Counted from the first letter of the stretch, positions 1 through 8,317 are shown. The stretch is DNA of 64,000 nt from Lewinella sp050633125 (GCF_050633125.1 NZ_JBOEFX010000081.1:1-64000); one strand, 5' to 3'. Translations and numbers: made by a program. Notes: generated by a model not told the origin, from the letters alone.

Positions 1-1148
1 ACGCATAAGCCATTCCTTTTTCTACTCCTAGTCTAATTAGATGCTTACGTTTTCGCTCGGGCTTTTTCCAATCACACCAAATACAATATCGCAGTCGATT
101 ACGCAGCCATTCGTCTACCCTCTTTAGCTTTGAGTAAATACTAGCTAATCGGTAATTGTTAATTGTTAATCCATCCTTGATAGATTAATTTGATGGCTGA
201 TAATCTTTGGCTAAAACTATATCCTAGCGTTTTCTTGGTTACTCGCTTAAGTTTCCTCTTCAGTTCTGCCCAACTACGTTTACTTACTAACAGCTGAAAT
301 TGACCTTTGCTTCCCTTCTTATAAATAGAAGTAAAAGTGTGGCCTAATACCGTGAAATTTGATGGCCGTCTGATGCCGCTTTTCTCTCTATTGATTTGTA
401 GTTCTAGTTTATCTCTAAGGAAAACATAGACTTCATTACCTATAGATTGTGCTTCTGATTTTGATTTAGTATAGATACTAAAATCGTCTGCATAGCGGAT
501 AAATCTACACTCTCTCTTTTCTAGGTATTTATCCAATTGATCCAACATGATATTGGATAGTAAGGGACTCAGCGGACTTCCTTGCGGAAGCCCTTTACGT
601 CGCTTGTGTAGCTTGCCATTTATGCGTATCGGTGCGCGCAGCCACTTACGGATTAACCGCAAGGTGGTTTTACATTTAACCTTCTCATAAATGAGCTGTA
701 GTATTTTGTGGTGTGCTACTTCATCGAAGAATTTGCTCAAGTCTATGTCCACTATATCGCTATATCCATCATTGATATAGGCCAGTGATTGTATAAGAGC
801 TTGTTGCATGTTCTTCTTAGGACGGAAGCCATAACTGTGATCCGAGAATTCTAATTCGAATCTCGTCATCAGTTGCTGACTGACCGCTTGTTGTAGCCAT
901 CTGTCTACTACAGTGGGTATTCCTAGGAGGCGTTTGTTTCCATTAGATTTAGGAATTTCTACTCCTCTGATAGCCTCGGGCAAGTAGTTTTCGGCCAGAA
1001 TTTCTCGCACCAAGTCGCCCTGATGGGTTGATAGATATTCTTGCAGGTCGGTTACTTGCATTCTGTCTACTCCACAAGAGCCTTTATTGCTTACTACTCG
1101 TCGGTAAGCTTTATATAGGTTCTTGCCTTGTAGGATTTTTGCTATCAA
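1..1148 (-). pseudogene. ltrA: Group II intron reverse transcriptase/maturase, frameshifted
   Basis: Intron-encoded protein that reverse-transcribes the intron and assists its splicing. It starts at a TTG codon (1148) with the usual N-terminus (KILQGKNLYKAYRRVVSNKG). It carries the RT blocks RLLGIPTVVDRW, YGFRP, GLPQGSPLSP and the catalytic YADD. The frame stops at 159-161, directly inside a 7-bp tandem duplication (154-160 and 161-167, aattgtt on the plus strand). Removing one copy joins QGWINN in frame to YRLASIYSKLKRVDEWLRNR and onward, which is the expected maturase X domain. That frame stays open to base 1. The gene is therefore broken late in the X domain, or the duplication is a sequencing error. 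Whether an endonuclease domain follows cannot be seen. Confidence 0.85.
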
Positions 1149-1629
1149 TTCATTTTTTTTTTCTGTCCTTTTAGACCATGGCTATCAGTGATTCCATGGT
1201 GAATCCAGACGTGATTTAATGTTCAGTCCTTCCCAAGTTGTCTACCCTAGGGTATGGTATTAGCAGCCCTAGCTTGTTACTCTTGGTACTATGACCTCGG
1301 CTGACTTCTCAGAAATATCAACTATTTCTGAGATCTCCCTGGGTAAGTACTTATTCTTTCCGTCGATATCTACTTGATCTACTAATGGAGCCTTTTTACA
1401 TGCTTAGGGCTTTACAAAGATGTGCTTGCTCACCCCAACTCTACTAGCCTCGGTATCAAGTTCCTGTTCGTTAGAACCGACTTTTGTAGTCTCGCTTCCT
1501 TCAGATCTAAGGTCACCCTTAACACCCTTGCGACTTACTAATACTTCGAGACCTCCGTCTCGCGTATAAGGGACTTACACCCTCTAGAATAATTTGCTAT
1601 CTTTCGATAGCGATACATGCCAGGCACAC
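1..1629 (-). mobile_element. Group II intron, 5' portion (3' end lies off the left edge)
   Basis: Read on the minus strand, the sequence from 1629 begins GTGTGCCTGGCA, which fits the group II 5' consensus GUGYG. About 480 bases of non-coding RNA region (1629-1149) follow, then the intron-encoded reverse transcriptase. The 5' boundary is placed where the flanking sequence (ACTTTGCTA from 1630) matches the other copies of a local palindromic repeat, so the insertion interrupts that repeat. Domains V and VI and the 3' splice site would lie left of base 1. The subclass cannot be told from the sequence in view. Confidence 0.75.
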
Positions 1630-1694
1630 ACTTTGCTACCCCGACAATGCTCGTTCCTCGCACTGCGGGGTAGCCGGAGTTGGGTACAATTGAA
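1630..1694 (+). repeat. attC-like imperfect palindrome, copy 1 (interrupted by the intron)
   Basis: Arms gctaccccg (1635-1643) and cggggtagc (1666-1674) enclose acaatgctcgttcctcgcac, and the right end reads gagttgggtac. GTTGGGT fits the integron core-site consensus GTTRRRY. The left end (GAAC in copies 2-4) is cut off by the intron. The copy lies just upstream of the DUF2199 gene. Confidence 0.55.
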
Positions 1695-1849
1695 AATCCA
1701 GTGAAGACAAAATATTTGATAAAAGATTGAAGTATTGTAGGCTTAGTTGATTTCCAATAATACCTCTAACTTATGAACTGAATATTTATCTAATTTTACT
1801 AAGAGGAGGAATACCAATTGATAAAACGTAATTCACTCGTACAGAATTA

Positions 1850-2761
1850 ATGGAAAAATACCATTGTAATATATGTGGGAAAAAGCACCCTGTTTTTCAT
1901 GGTGCCAAGAGTCCGTTACCTGCTATTCTTCGGGATATTCCAGAAAAAGACTGGAGTAGGAGAGTATTGGAGAATGAAGGATTCTATTTGATAGATAAAG
2001 CTCTGGCGACGTTAGAAGGATATGTGCAGGTTTTTCATGAAGATGATCCATCCAAGTCTTTTTTTAATTGGCATGTTTGGGTTTCCGTTAGTCCGAGAGA
2101 GTTTTTATCAAAAATTGCTTTCATAGAGAGTGAAAAAGAAGTTCGTCTTCAAGGCCGATTGGAAAGTGAGATCATGTTCTATGAAGATGCTGTAGGCCTA
2201 GAAGTAGAACTAGTTTTTGATCTATTCAGAGATTTTCCTTTAGTAGAGATAGTTGAATCAAGTGAAATAAAAAATGATCAAAATACTCCCATAACTACGG
2301 AACGAGTAGGTGAATTAATGAATAGACTTCATCACCGGGAACTCTTCGTGGCCCCAATTTATTTTGATACTCCTTTTACAATTAGATTATTAGAAGAACT
2401 AAATAATTGCAAGATCAAATATGGTCAGGGACGGTTTATCATAAGTCTGATATCCCCGAAAGAGGTGTTATTTCAGATAATACCAAATTCTTTCTTGGAA
2501 GCAACGAAAGATGACAGAAAAGGATATGGAGTACATGTTGCCTTTGATTTGGATGATGAATTGAGTGTAGAGCACTTTGAGAGAATTAAAGAACTCGAAT
2601 CAGCTGACAGTTGGTCATACCATGTTATTGATGGAGTTTCAACTTATCAACTTGACTTAGAGCAAGATCATAAGAAGTTAGTAGAGATAGCTTCAAAACT
2701 AATTGAAGATGTCTTTGAAGAGAAAACGGGGCAGATTGAAATTGATAGTTTTGAGATATAA
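1850..2761 (+). CDS. DUF2199 domain-containing protein
   Basis: The 303-residue protein has an N-terminal DUF2199-type region (about residues 4-140). It contains a CxxC pair (C6, C9 in HCNICGKKH), then IPEKDWSRRVLENEGFYLID and a WHVWVSVSPREF stretch typical of the family. The C-terminal half (about 150-303) is not recognised. No signal peptide or membrane segment is seen, so it is probably cytoplasmic. The gene stands alone between palindrome copies 1 and 2, with long leaders on both sides, as in a single-gene cassette. DUF2199 has no established biochemical role. Such proteins often sit among accessory or immunity-type genes, but a function here would be guesswork. Confidence 0.75.
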   Translation: MEKYHCNICGKKHPVFHGAKSPLPAILRDIPEKDWSRRVLENEGFYLIDKALATLEGYVQVFHEDDPSKSFFNWHVWVSVSPREFLSKIAFIESEKEVRLQGRLESEIMFYEDAVGLEVELVFDLFRDFPLVEIVESSEIKNDQNTPITTERVGELMNRLHHRELFVAPIYFDTPFTIRLLEELNNCKIKYGQGRFIISLISPKEVLFQIIPNSFLEATKDDRKGYGVHVAFDLDDELSVEHFERIKELESADSWSYHVIDGVSTYQLDLEQDHKKLVEIASKLIEDVFEEKTGQIEIDSFEI

Positions 2762-2773
2762 TGAAGGACTGTA

Positions 2774-2835
2774 CCGAACTTTGCTAGTGCGACAATGCCT
2801 CCTGCGTCGGCACGGCGTGTAGCCAAACCGTTCGC
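2774..2835 (+). repeat. attC-like imperfect palindrome, copy 2
   Basis: Outer arms cgaac (2775-2779) and gttcg (2830-2834) flank inner arms built on gctagtgcg and cgtgtagc. The centre, gacaatgcctcctgcgtcgg, resembles copies 1 and 3. It begins 13 bases after the stop of the DUF2199 gene, the position of an attC site in a cassette. Confidence 0.5.
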
Positions 2836-2985
2836 CGACAATGAGTTAAAGGAGTTAAAATGCTAGCTCTGAACTTCAAAAGACAACAAAAGGAATAGAT
2901 TGCAATTCTAATTATTTTAGAGTAAATTACTTGAGTCTATTTATAATGGAATTTAGTATTGTTATTATGATATTCAATCTCTAAT

Positions 2986-3561
2986 ATGGATCGAAAACTC
3001 GTCAAAGCAGGGCTACTAGTTGGAGCATTTGCTTCGTTAGCCTTTTTTGTTGACTTTCTAGCAAATCTTACAACTATAGCAGGCTGGGCTATAGGGCCAT
3101 TATCTACAATCGTTGAAAAGGAAAATTTGAAGAGAATTCATAGTAGAGAAGATACCCCCTCTAATGATATTCTAAGTTTGATAGACGATGCTAATTGGAG
3201 TGAGCAAAAGTGTATTATGATATTAATTAACTTTGATGCTATTCCCGCACGAATAGCATTGATTGAAAAAGACATAAGGCAAAAACTAACAAATAAGGAA
3301 GAGAGGATTCAGCTATTAGACTCCGATATAGATTCAGATACAGAATGTTCTCTACTAGAATTTACACTTGAATCCGTTGATACGACTATCATTTCAAGTT
3401 TAGGTAATATATCTGTTGGTTTTTATTGCACTCTTGATTATACATACAATGACGATAAGCCTACTCGAATTTGGGAGGATAAAATATATGGGGCGGGAAT
3501 AGATGCGGAGAGTGCCTACATAAATGGCGTGGGCAAAATACGGTCTAGAATTCAAATGTAA
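2986..3561 (+). CDS. Hypothetical protein with an N-terminal membrane segment
   Basis: Not recognised. The 191-residue protein has one hydrophobic segment at about residues 7-37 (LLVGAFASLAFFVDFL...), then a mostly hydrophilic domain with a few cysteines. It may be anchored in the inner membrane, with either face possible. It ends 11 bases before the CsgG-like lipoprotein gene, so the two are probably co-transcribed and may act together at the envelope. It lies in the AT-rich cassette region and has no visible catalytic motif. Confidence 0.6.
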   Translation: MDRKLVKAGLLVGAFASLAFFVDFLANLTTIAGWAIGPLSTIVEKENLKRIHSREDTPSNDILSLIDDANWSEQKCIMILINFDAIPARIALIEKDIRQKLTNKEERIQLLDSDIDSDTECSLLEFTLESVDTTIISSLGNISVGFYCTLDYTYNDDKPTRIWEDKIYGAGIDAESAYINGVGKIRSRIQM

Positions 3562-3572
3562 ATTATATATAT

Positions 3573-4055
3573 ATGCGCTTAGTTATAGTATTTACTACTT
3601 TAATAATCTTTACTTGCCTTGCTTGTGACCTCACTTATGGGCCAATCGACTTATTAGCAAAGAATAGTGCAAGAGATCTTGTTGATAGACAGATTAAGAC
3701 AATCGCTATTGCTCCATTTAATTCCATGAATGGTAAGTATCAAAACATGAGCAGTATTCTGAGGGAGAAGTATAAGGCAAAGCTTTCAACTCGAGCCGAG
3801 TTTTTTAATATTTCAGATAGAACAGAAGTACAAACTTTGTTAGCAGAACAAGATTTAAGAGAAAGTGGCATGTTTCGTGAAGAAACCATCACTAAGCTGG
3901 GAAGTATGTATAGCATAAACGGGGTTGTTACTGGAAAATTCATAGTGACTGAAAACTGGTTAGGCAATCCAAAGAAGGTTACACTATTTATTACCAATAT
4001 TTCTCTAGCTTCTGGTGTTTCTAAATCTTTTGAAGCTACAGAAATACCTCTATAA
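3573..4055 (+). CDS. Small CsgG/LpoB-like lipoprotein
   Basis: The 160-residue protein has a lipoprotein-type leader (hydrophobic residues 3-17, candidate lipidated C18 in CLAC). The rest follows the pattern of the CsgG/TolB-N-like periplasmic fold: a strand KTIAIAPFNS, a helix ending in an LLAEQDLRESG-type motif, then LGSMYSINGVVTGKF. Full CsgG is longer (around 270 residues) and forms an export pore. This protein lacks the length for that, so a sensor or adaptor role is more likely. It follows the membrane protein gene by 11 bases. Assignment is by motif pattern only. Confidence 0.6.
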   Translation: MRLVIVFTTLIIFTCLACDLTYGPIDLLAKNSARDLVDRQIKTIAIAPFNSMNGKYQNMSSILREKYKAKLSTRAEFFNISDRTEVQTLLAEQDLRESGMFREETITKLGSMYSINGVVTGKFIVTENWLGNPKKVTLFITNISLASGVSKSFEATEIPL

Positions 4056-4094
4056 AAGATAGATAGATTCTGCACCGAATCGAGTAGGGTAAAA

Positions 4095-4145
4095 CGGACT
4101 TCCTTGCGGAAGCCCTTTACGTCGCTTGTGTAGCTTGCCATTTAT
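4095..4145 (+). repeat. 51-bp exact copy of an internal piece of the intron RT gene (573-623)
   Basis: All 51 bases from cggacttccttgcgg to gccatttat are identical to 573-623, in the same orientation. In the RT gene this piece is exactly 17 codons on the minus strand, covering NGKLHKRRKGLPQGSP of RT block 4. Here it is non-coding and lies between a CsgG-like gene and an SMI1/KNR4 gene, where a further palindrome copy would be expected. Confidence 0.9.
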
Positions 4146-4198
4146 TGGTCATTGTATTTGATGAAGTATATTAATTTGTAATAACAATCGAATAGTGA

Positions 4199-4813
4199 AT
4201 GGGAACAATTAGGGAGAACATAAACTACATCATCAGCGCGCAAAAAGACTTGGGTTATCATATGCCTAGCATCATCAATCCGCCAGCTACAGAAAAAGAA
4301 ATCAGGATAGTAGAAGAAAAAATTGGACTTAAGTTTAATGCTGCGTTAATCGAATTATTTGGAACTGTAAATGGAATACAATTAGATGGAAAGACTCCAT
4401 CGGGGCTTACAGGAATAATTCCTATCTATGATTTGCTGAGCCTAAATGACGCAATTGACTATTACAATGAGATGAATTGGGATGATCACAAGGACATCTA
4501 TGAAATTGAATATGAGCTTGGCCATCAATTATTTCCATTTATTCATGACGGAGCAGGGAATTGCTACTGGGTAGATCTTAATGAGGGGACTGACAACTAT
4601 GGGAAGCTCTATTGTACAAATACCTTTGGTGATAGGCCAGATTATCTATTTAATTCGTTAGATTTTTTTTTTGAAGCAATAAAAAGAGGGTACGAGCGAG
4701 GCATTTTTTCATTAGATGAAGAAGGGTACTTGAATTGTCAATACAAGGGATGGGGAGTGATCTGCCATGAATTGGATAAGTCAATAGCATACTGGGGAAA
4801 ATATGTAAGTTAG
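4199..4813 (+). CDS. SMI1/KNR4 family (SUKH) protein
   Basis: The 204-residue protein shows the SMI1/KNR4 signature near its N-terminus: INPPATEKEIRIVEEKIGLKFNAALIELFGTVNGIQ. It continues with GLTGIIPIYDLLSLNDAI and the conserved FPFIHDGAGNCYWVDL block. Family members are often immunity proteins for polymorphic toxins, but many are free-standing. No toxin gene is adjacent here. The gene is followed within 15 bases by palindrome copy 3, as in a one-gene cassette. It is probably cytoplasmic and has no signal peptide. Confidence 0.85.
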   Translation: MGTIRENINYIISAQKDLGYHMPSIINPPATEKEIRIVEEKIGLKFNAALIELFGTVNGIQLDGKTPSGLTGIIPIYDLLSLNDAIDYYNEMNWDDHKDIYEIEYELGHQLFPFIHDGAGNCYWVDLNEGTDNYGKLYCTNTFGDRPDYLFNSLDFFFEAIKRGYERGIFSLDEEGYLNCQYKGWGVICHELDKSIAYWGKYVS

Positions 4814-4827
4814 AATAAAGGCAGCGG

Positions 4828-4906
4828 CGAACTTTTTGCAACGGGCTCCTTTGCTACTGCGACAATGCTCCTACGTCGCACTGCGCAGTAGCCCGAGTTC
4901 GGAACC
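4828..4906 (+). repeat. attC-like imperfect palindrome, copy 3 (best preserved)
   Basis: Inner arms gctactgcg (4853-4861) and cgcagtagc (4884-4892) are perfectly complementary. Outer arms cgaac (4828-4832) and gttcg (4897-4901) also pair. The centre acaatgctcctacgtcgcac matches copies 1 and 4. The left half has about 18 extra bases between outer and inner arm. It starts 15 bases after the SMI1/KNR4 stop codon. Confidence 0.6.
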
Positions 4907-5080
4907 ATTGAGTTTCTATTCTATCTGGTACAATATTGAAGCGTATAGTGAAGCAGCGCTCGTCAAGCTCGCAACTGAAAAATACGGCCCTACGGGACCG
5001 GTTATAATTCTTTGATTACATTACAGATCATCGCATATGATTTATCCACGTTAATCACCTAGTTCTAATTATTATTAATT

Positions 5081-5698
5081 ATGCTTCTAATTATTCTAAT
5101 TGGTTTTGTTTCCATTTTGCTCGGATTCGGTGTGATGTTTAAATGGATTCCAAAGGATAAAATGACATTGTCTAATACTCAGGCTCATGTATTAGATGCC
5201 TTTGTATATTTATCGCTATTTCTGCTCACATTTAGTATTATTCTGTGGGTAGGTTGGAATACTAGAGTCATAAATTTTCAAGTGTTTAGAATAATATTCT
5301 CTATTGGACTCCTTGTGTCATTGTTACTGTATCCAATCAATCGTATTTTTAAAAATTATCAAAACAAGGTGAATTTCAAGACTCTTAGCTCTTGTTTTAC
5401 TTATCTAGTTATGGCAATCGGAGTCATACCTTTTTTGAATATTGCATTGTTCCAATCGATTAACCCTATACTTGGATTCGAGAGAAAAGTGATCTTTAAA
5501 AGTGGTGACCTTATGATGGAAAAAGAGGAAGATGTGATAAAGTCAGGAGGGCAGAATACGTATGTGATTTACAGGAAATCAACGCTTGGAGATGTGTTAA
5601 TAGATGACTTTATGGGATATAGTCGAGAATATGAAAATCAAGAGTATTGGCTGAGAATGAGTGAAGAACTGAATTCAAAAAATCAAAGTGAAGAATAG
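5081..5698 (+). CDS. Hypothetical multi-pass membrane protein
   Basis: Not recognised. The 205-residue protein has four hydrophobic segments, at about residues 1-20, 43-63, 74-92 and 107-125. A hydrophilic C-terminal domain of about 80 residues (VIFKSGDLMMEKEEDVIKSG and onward) follows. It has no enzyme motif. It lies between palindrome copies 3 and 4, together with a second, very short membrane-segment frame (5760-5930). A cassette-borne origin fits the AT-rich composition and isolated position. Confidence 0.6.
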   Translation: MLLIILIGFVSILLGFGVMFKWIPKDKMTLSNTQAHVLDAFVYLSLFLLTFSIILWVGWNTRVINFQVFRIIFSIGLLVSLLLYPINRIFKNYQNKVNFKTLSSCFTYLVMAIGVIPFLNIALFQSINPILGFERKVIFKSGDLMMEKEEDVIKSGGQNTYVIYRKSTLGDVLIDDFMGYSREYENQEYWLRMSEELNSKNQSEE

Positions 5699-5759
5699 TC
5701 ATTTTGAGAAATCGGAATTGCAAAGTATTCTTATTATTACCTTATAGTCAACCTAAAGC

Positions 5760-5930
5760 ATGAAATTATCAAGAATACTAGTAATACTCGGAGGCATTGG
5801 ACTGATGATACTTCTCAATCTATTTCTGCCAAACAAAGCTAGTTTCTACTCCCCACCGCTTGGTATAAAGTTGCTGGATTCTGCGGTAGTGAAATCGCTT
5901 TCGGTTCATCATATTAGTCATGAGTACTGA
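5760..5930 (+). CDS. Possible small single-pass membrane protein (56 residues)
   Basis: An ATG frame of 56 codons encodes MKLSRILVILGGIGLMILLN, then a short polar tail ending VHHISHEY. The N-terminal 23 residues form a convincing membrane helix or uncleaved signal. It begins 62 bases after the preceding membrane-protein gene. It may be a genuine small protein or the truncated start of a longer lost gene: there is no coding potential in the 190 bases that follow before palindrome copy 4. Confidence 0.35.
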   Translation: MKLSRILVILGGIGLMILLNLFLPNKASFYSPPLGIKLLDSAVVKSLSVHHISHEY

Positions 5931-6120
5931 CTGTGCGGCGGAAGCTCAAGGGGCGCTTCGCTGTGTGAAGTCTCGATCAGGATGATACAGGTACTGTTGC
6001 CGCTTACTTGGTGATAAACAATTGAATCGACGAAGCGATTTTAAATCGTGGAGTAGTTGCTGAGTCATTTATAATGATCAGAATAATCTTTATATTGGAA
6101 AAGACTTAGCTTAATGACCA
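5931..6120. other. Gene-free spacer before palindrome copy 4
   Basis: About 190 bases without a supported gene. It holds a GC-richer patch (ctgtgcggcggaagctc, aaggggcgcttcgctgtg) that may be a decayed palindrome, then AT-rich sequence leading to copy 4. Nothing else is recognised. Confidence 0.3.
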
Positions 6121-6180
6121 TGAACTTTGCTGCTACGTCCATGCTCCCTACGGTCGCACGTCGTTCTAGCTTGAGTTACT
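6121..6180 (+). repeat. attC-like imperfect palindrome, copy 4
   Basis: Outer arms gaact (6122-6126) and agtt (6174-6177) flank inner arms with GCT..ACG against CGT..AGC. The centre ccatgctccctacggtcgcac resembles copies 1-3. It is the last recognised copy and lies 20 bases upstream of the S41 peptidase start. Confidence 0.45.
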
Positions 6181-6200
6181 GTACAATTTAAGACCAAACT

Positions 6201-7694
6201 ATGATAAAAAGAAAAATCTTAATCGTCCTGACCCTATTACTTATTTCAACTTCGGGATATAGTCAATATTTGACAAAAGAAAAAGCTCTAGAAGATTTAA
6301 AGGAATTTAAGACTTTATTGCAGAATCAATCTTCATATTATCAAGTATCAAATTTTGATTTTGAAAAAAGCTATAATGAAGTCGAAAGAAAAATAAATCA
6401 AGAAGACTCAATCCCAGTATATTTTTTAGCATTTGAGTTAGAAAAAATCATCTCAAATATAATTGATAGACACGCTAGTATCAGAATGGAAAATTTTGAA
6501 GAAGATGATTACGAGCTGTTGAATTTGTATTTGCCTTTTGCGGTATCGTCCCTGGGCGACAATATTGTTGCACTTAATTTTAATAGAACAACCAAAGAGT
6601 ACGAGTATTTTGACCAAGCATATCCGTATTTAAAAGCAGTTGACGGGATTGACATCAAAGACTTTTTAAATAAAAATGCTTACACAAGAAAACTTTCGCC
6701 AAAAAATGCGAAACAATCAGATGAATTAAAAGACTTAAGGGATATTGGAGAGCTTTATTTTAAACAAGGCAAAATAACTTTGAAAGAAATCGAAATAACT
6801 TTGACGAATGGCAAAACCGATAAAAAATTGCTGCTACCTATGAGCAATAGGAGAAATTGGTATTTCGATATTGGCTCTACAAATTTTAATCGAGACTATA
6901 GAGACTTTGGGCGTGATGAAAATTTTGAATTATCAAAGTTAGACAAATGGCTGATAGATTCTATTGCATATATAGCTATCCCTTCAATGTTGAGTTATGA
7001 AGAAACCCCGAATTTAGAACCCTACTTGTCATCTACAATTGAAAAGTACAAAGATTCAAAAGCAATGATAATTGACATTCGTGGAAATGGTGGCGGAACA
7101 AGAGAAATACTTAATACACTATCAGGATATTTTGTACAACCTGAACAATCGCCTTGGATTGCAAATGTGGCTTATGTGCGAAGCGACCAATTCTTAGATG
7201 AAGATATTTCTTCTATGCAATCAAGATTTCTTTACAACTACAATTCAGAAATGTTATCCGACAAGGATAGAAAAGCAATAGATAGTTTTAATGAGAATTA
7301 CGAAACAGAATATAAAGTTGACGTGAATAAATTTAGTGAACCATATTATATGGTTCTTCACAGTAAAAAACCAATAAATTATCCTATTTATATTTTGGTT
7401 AATGAAGAATGTTTCAGTGCGGCTTCTGTCTTTACTTCGGCACTTAAAGGTTTAGAAAATGTAAAAATAGTTGGCGTAACGACGAATGGCTCAAGCGGTA
7501 GGTCACAGAAATTTTATCTTAAAAACTCTAATATTCGAGTAAAGTTGTCAACTATGCTTTCTTTTCAAAGAAATGGAAAGACACTTGATGGAAATGGAAC
7601 AGTTCCGGATATTATTATTGAGAGAGATGAGAATCAAGTGTTGAGAAAAGGTGATTCTCAATTGGAAAAGTTAATTGAAATAATAAAAAACTGA
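6201..7694 (+). CDS. S41 family (tail-specific type) serine peptidase, exported
   Basis: The 497-residue protein has a cleavable signal peptide (residues 1-21, ending GYS before Q22). The peptidase core contains AMIIDIRGNGGGTRE, the substrate-strand block of the family. It also has the nucleophile region NEECFSAASVFTSALK with catalytic serine candidate S406, then VGVTTNGSSGRSQKF and the conserved late block DGNGTVPDIII. Residues about 150-170 (LKAVDGIDIKDFL) look like a degenerate PDZ piece. It probably acts in the periplasm or at the cell surface. Its strongly AT-rich codon use differs from the genes after 8.7 kb, and it directly follows palindrome copy 4, so it may also be transferred DNA. 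Confidence 0.85.
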   Translation: MIKRKILIVLTLLLISTSGYSQYLTKEKALEDLKEFKTLLQNQSSYYQVSNFDFEKSYNEVERKINQEDSIPVYFLAFELEKIISNIIDRHASIRMENFEEDDYELLNLYLPFAVSSLGDNIVALNFNRTTKEYEYFDQAYPYLKAVDGIDIKDFLNKNAYTRKLSPKNAKQSDELKDLRDIGELYFKQGKITLKEIEITLTNGKTDKKLLLPMSNRRNWYFDIGSTNFNRDYRDFGRDENFELSKLDKWLIDSIAYIAIPSMLSYEETPNLEPYLSSTIEKYKDSKAMIIDIRGNGGGTREILNTLSGYFVQPEQSPWIANVAYVRSDQFLDEDISSMQSRFLYNYNSEMLSDKDRKAIDSFNENYETEYKVDVNKFSEPYYMVLHSKKPINYPIYILVNEECFSAASVFTSALKGLENVKIVGVTTNGSSGRSQKFYLKNSNIRVKLSTMLSFQRNGKTLDGNGTVPDIIIERDENQVLRKGDSQLEKLIEIIKN

Positions 7695-7945
7695 TAACTA
7701 ACGCCTAAAATACCTCGATATCATTAACCAAGCCCCTTCCATCTTGTTTTAGCCTCAATGTGCTGCAAGTTCATTTTATCCGCCAATAATCACTAGTATC
7801 CGCATTCTCTAAGCAGTACTATCGTGGGTAATCCTGGTTTGATGTTCTCGTCGAGAAAAGAACCTTAACATGCTATAGAAATAGTTAGAAATGAATTACC
7901 TTACCCAGGTTTTTCACAAACCATAGAACAAAACATATTAAAGAC

Positions 7946-8317
7946 ATGCAACGATTTAGCAAAAAGTACATCATCTCAAAAGATATGGAATGGGAAGAGC
8001 TTGGTGGTGGAGTATCAAGAAAATTCTTGGGTTACGACAACCAAATCATGATGGTGAAAGTAAAATTTGAGAAAGGAGCTCTAGGTTCTCCACATCAACA
8101 TTTTCACACGCAAGCCACCTATTGCATTTCAGGTAAATTTGAATTTGAAATTGATGGAGAAAAGAAAATTGTAGAAGCAGGAGATGGGGTGTATATCGAG
8201 CCTAATTTATTGCATAGTGCAGTTTGCTTGGAAGAAGGGATGCTAATTGACACCTTTAGCCCTGTTAGAGAAGATTTCTTAAGCGGAGGTGAGGTATCTT
8301 ATTTTGGTGACAAATAA
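7946..8317 (+). CDS. Cupin domain protein
   Basis: The 123-residue protein is a single small beta-barrel. Metal-binding motif 1 appears as SPHQHFHTQATYCISGKFEFE (His, His, His spaced as expected) and motif 2 as GDGVYIEPNLLHSAV. The length and pattern match KdgF-like single-domain cupins, which bind a divalent metal and often act on sugar-acid intermediates. No pathway partner is adjacent, so the substrate is unknown. No signal peptide is present. It is isolated between the S41 peptidase and a gene-free stretch. Confidence 0.8.
   Translation: MQRFSKKYIISKDMEWEELGGGVSRKFLGYDNQIMMVKVKFEKGALGSPHQHFHTQATYCISGKFEFEIDGEKKIVEAGDGVYIEPNLLHSAVCLEEGMLIDTFSPVREDFLSGGEVSYFGDK

Noticed and set aside
3740..4141. 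Minus-strand open frame across the CsgG-like gene and the RT patch
   Set aside because: Only its first residues overlap the 51-bp RT copy, in a frame different from the RT; the rest is antisense to a better-supported gene.
573..4145. Diversity-generating retroelement template/variable repeat pair
   Set aside because: The two 51-bp copies are identical with no adenine-directed changes, the source lies inside the RT gene itself, and the RT is of the group II maturase type.
1630..6180. CRISPR array
   Set aside because: The repeats are four divergent palindromes with spacers of about 0.9-2 kb that contain genes, unlike a CRISPR array.
1630..6180. Palindromes as ordinary transcription terminators
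   Set aside because: They share conserved central sequence and lack T-runs, which is not expected of independent terminators, although they may also stop transcription.
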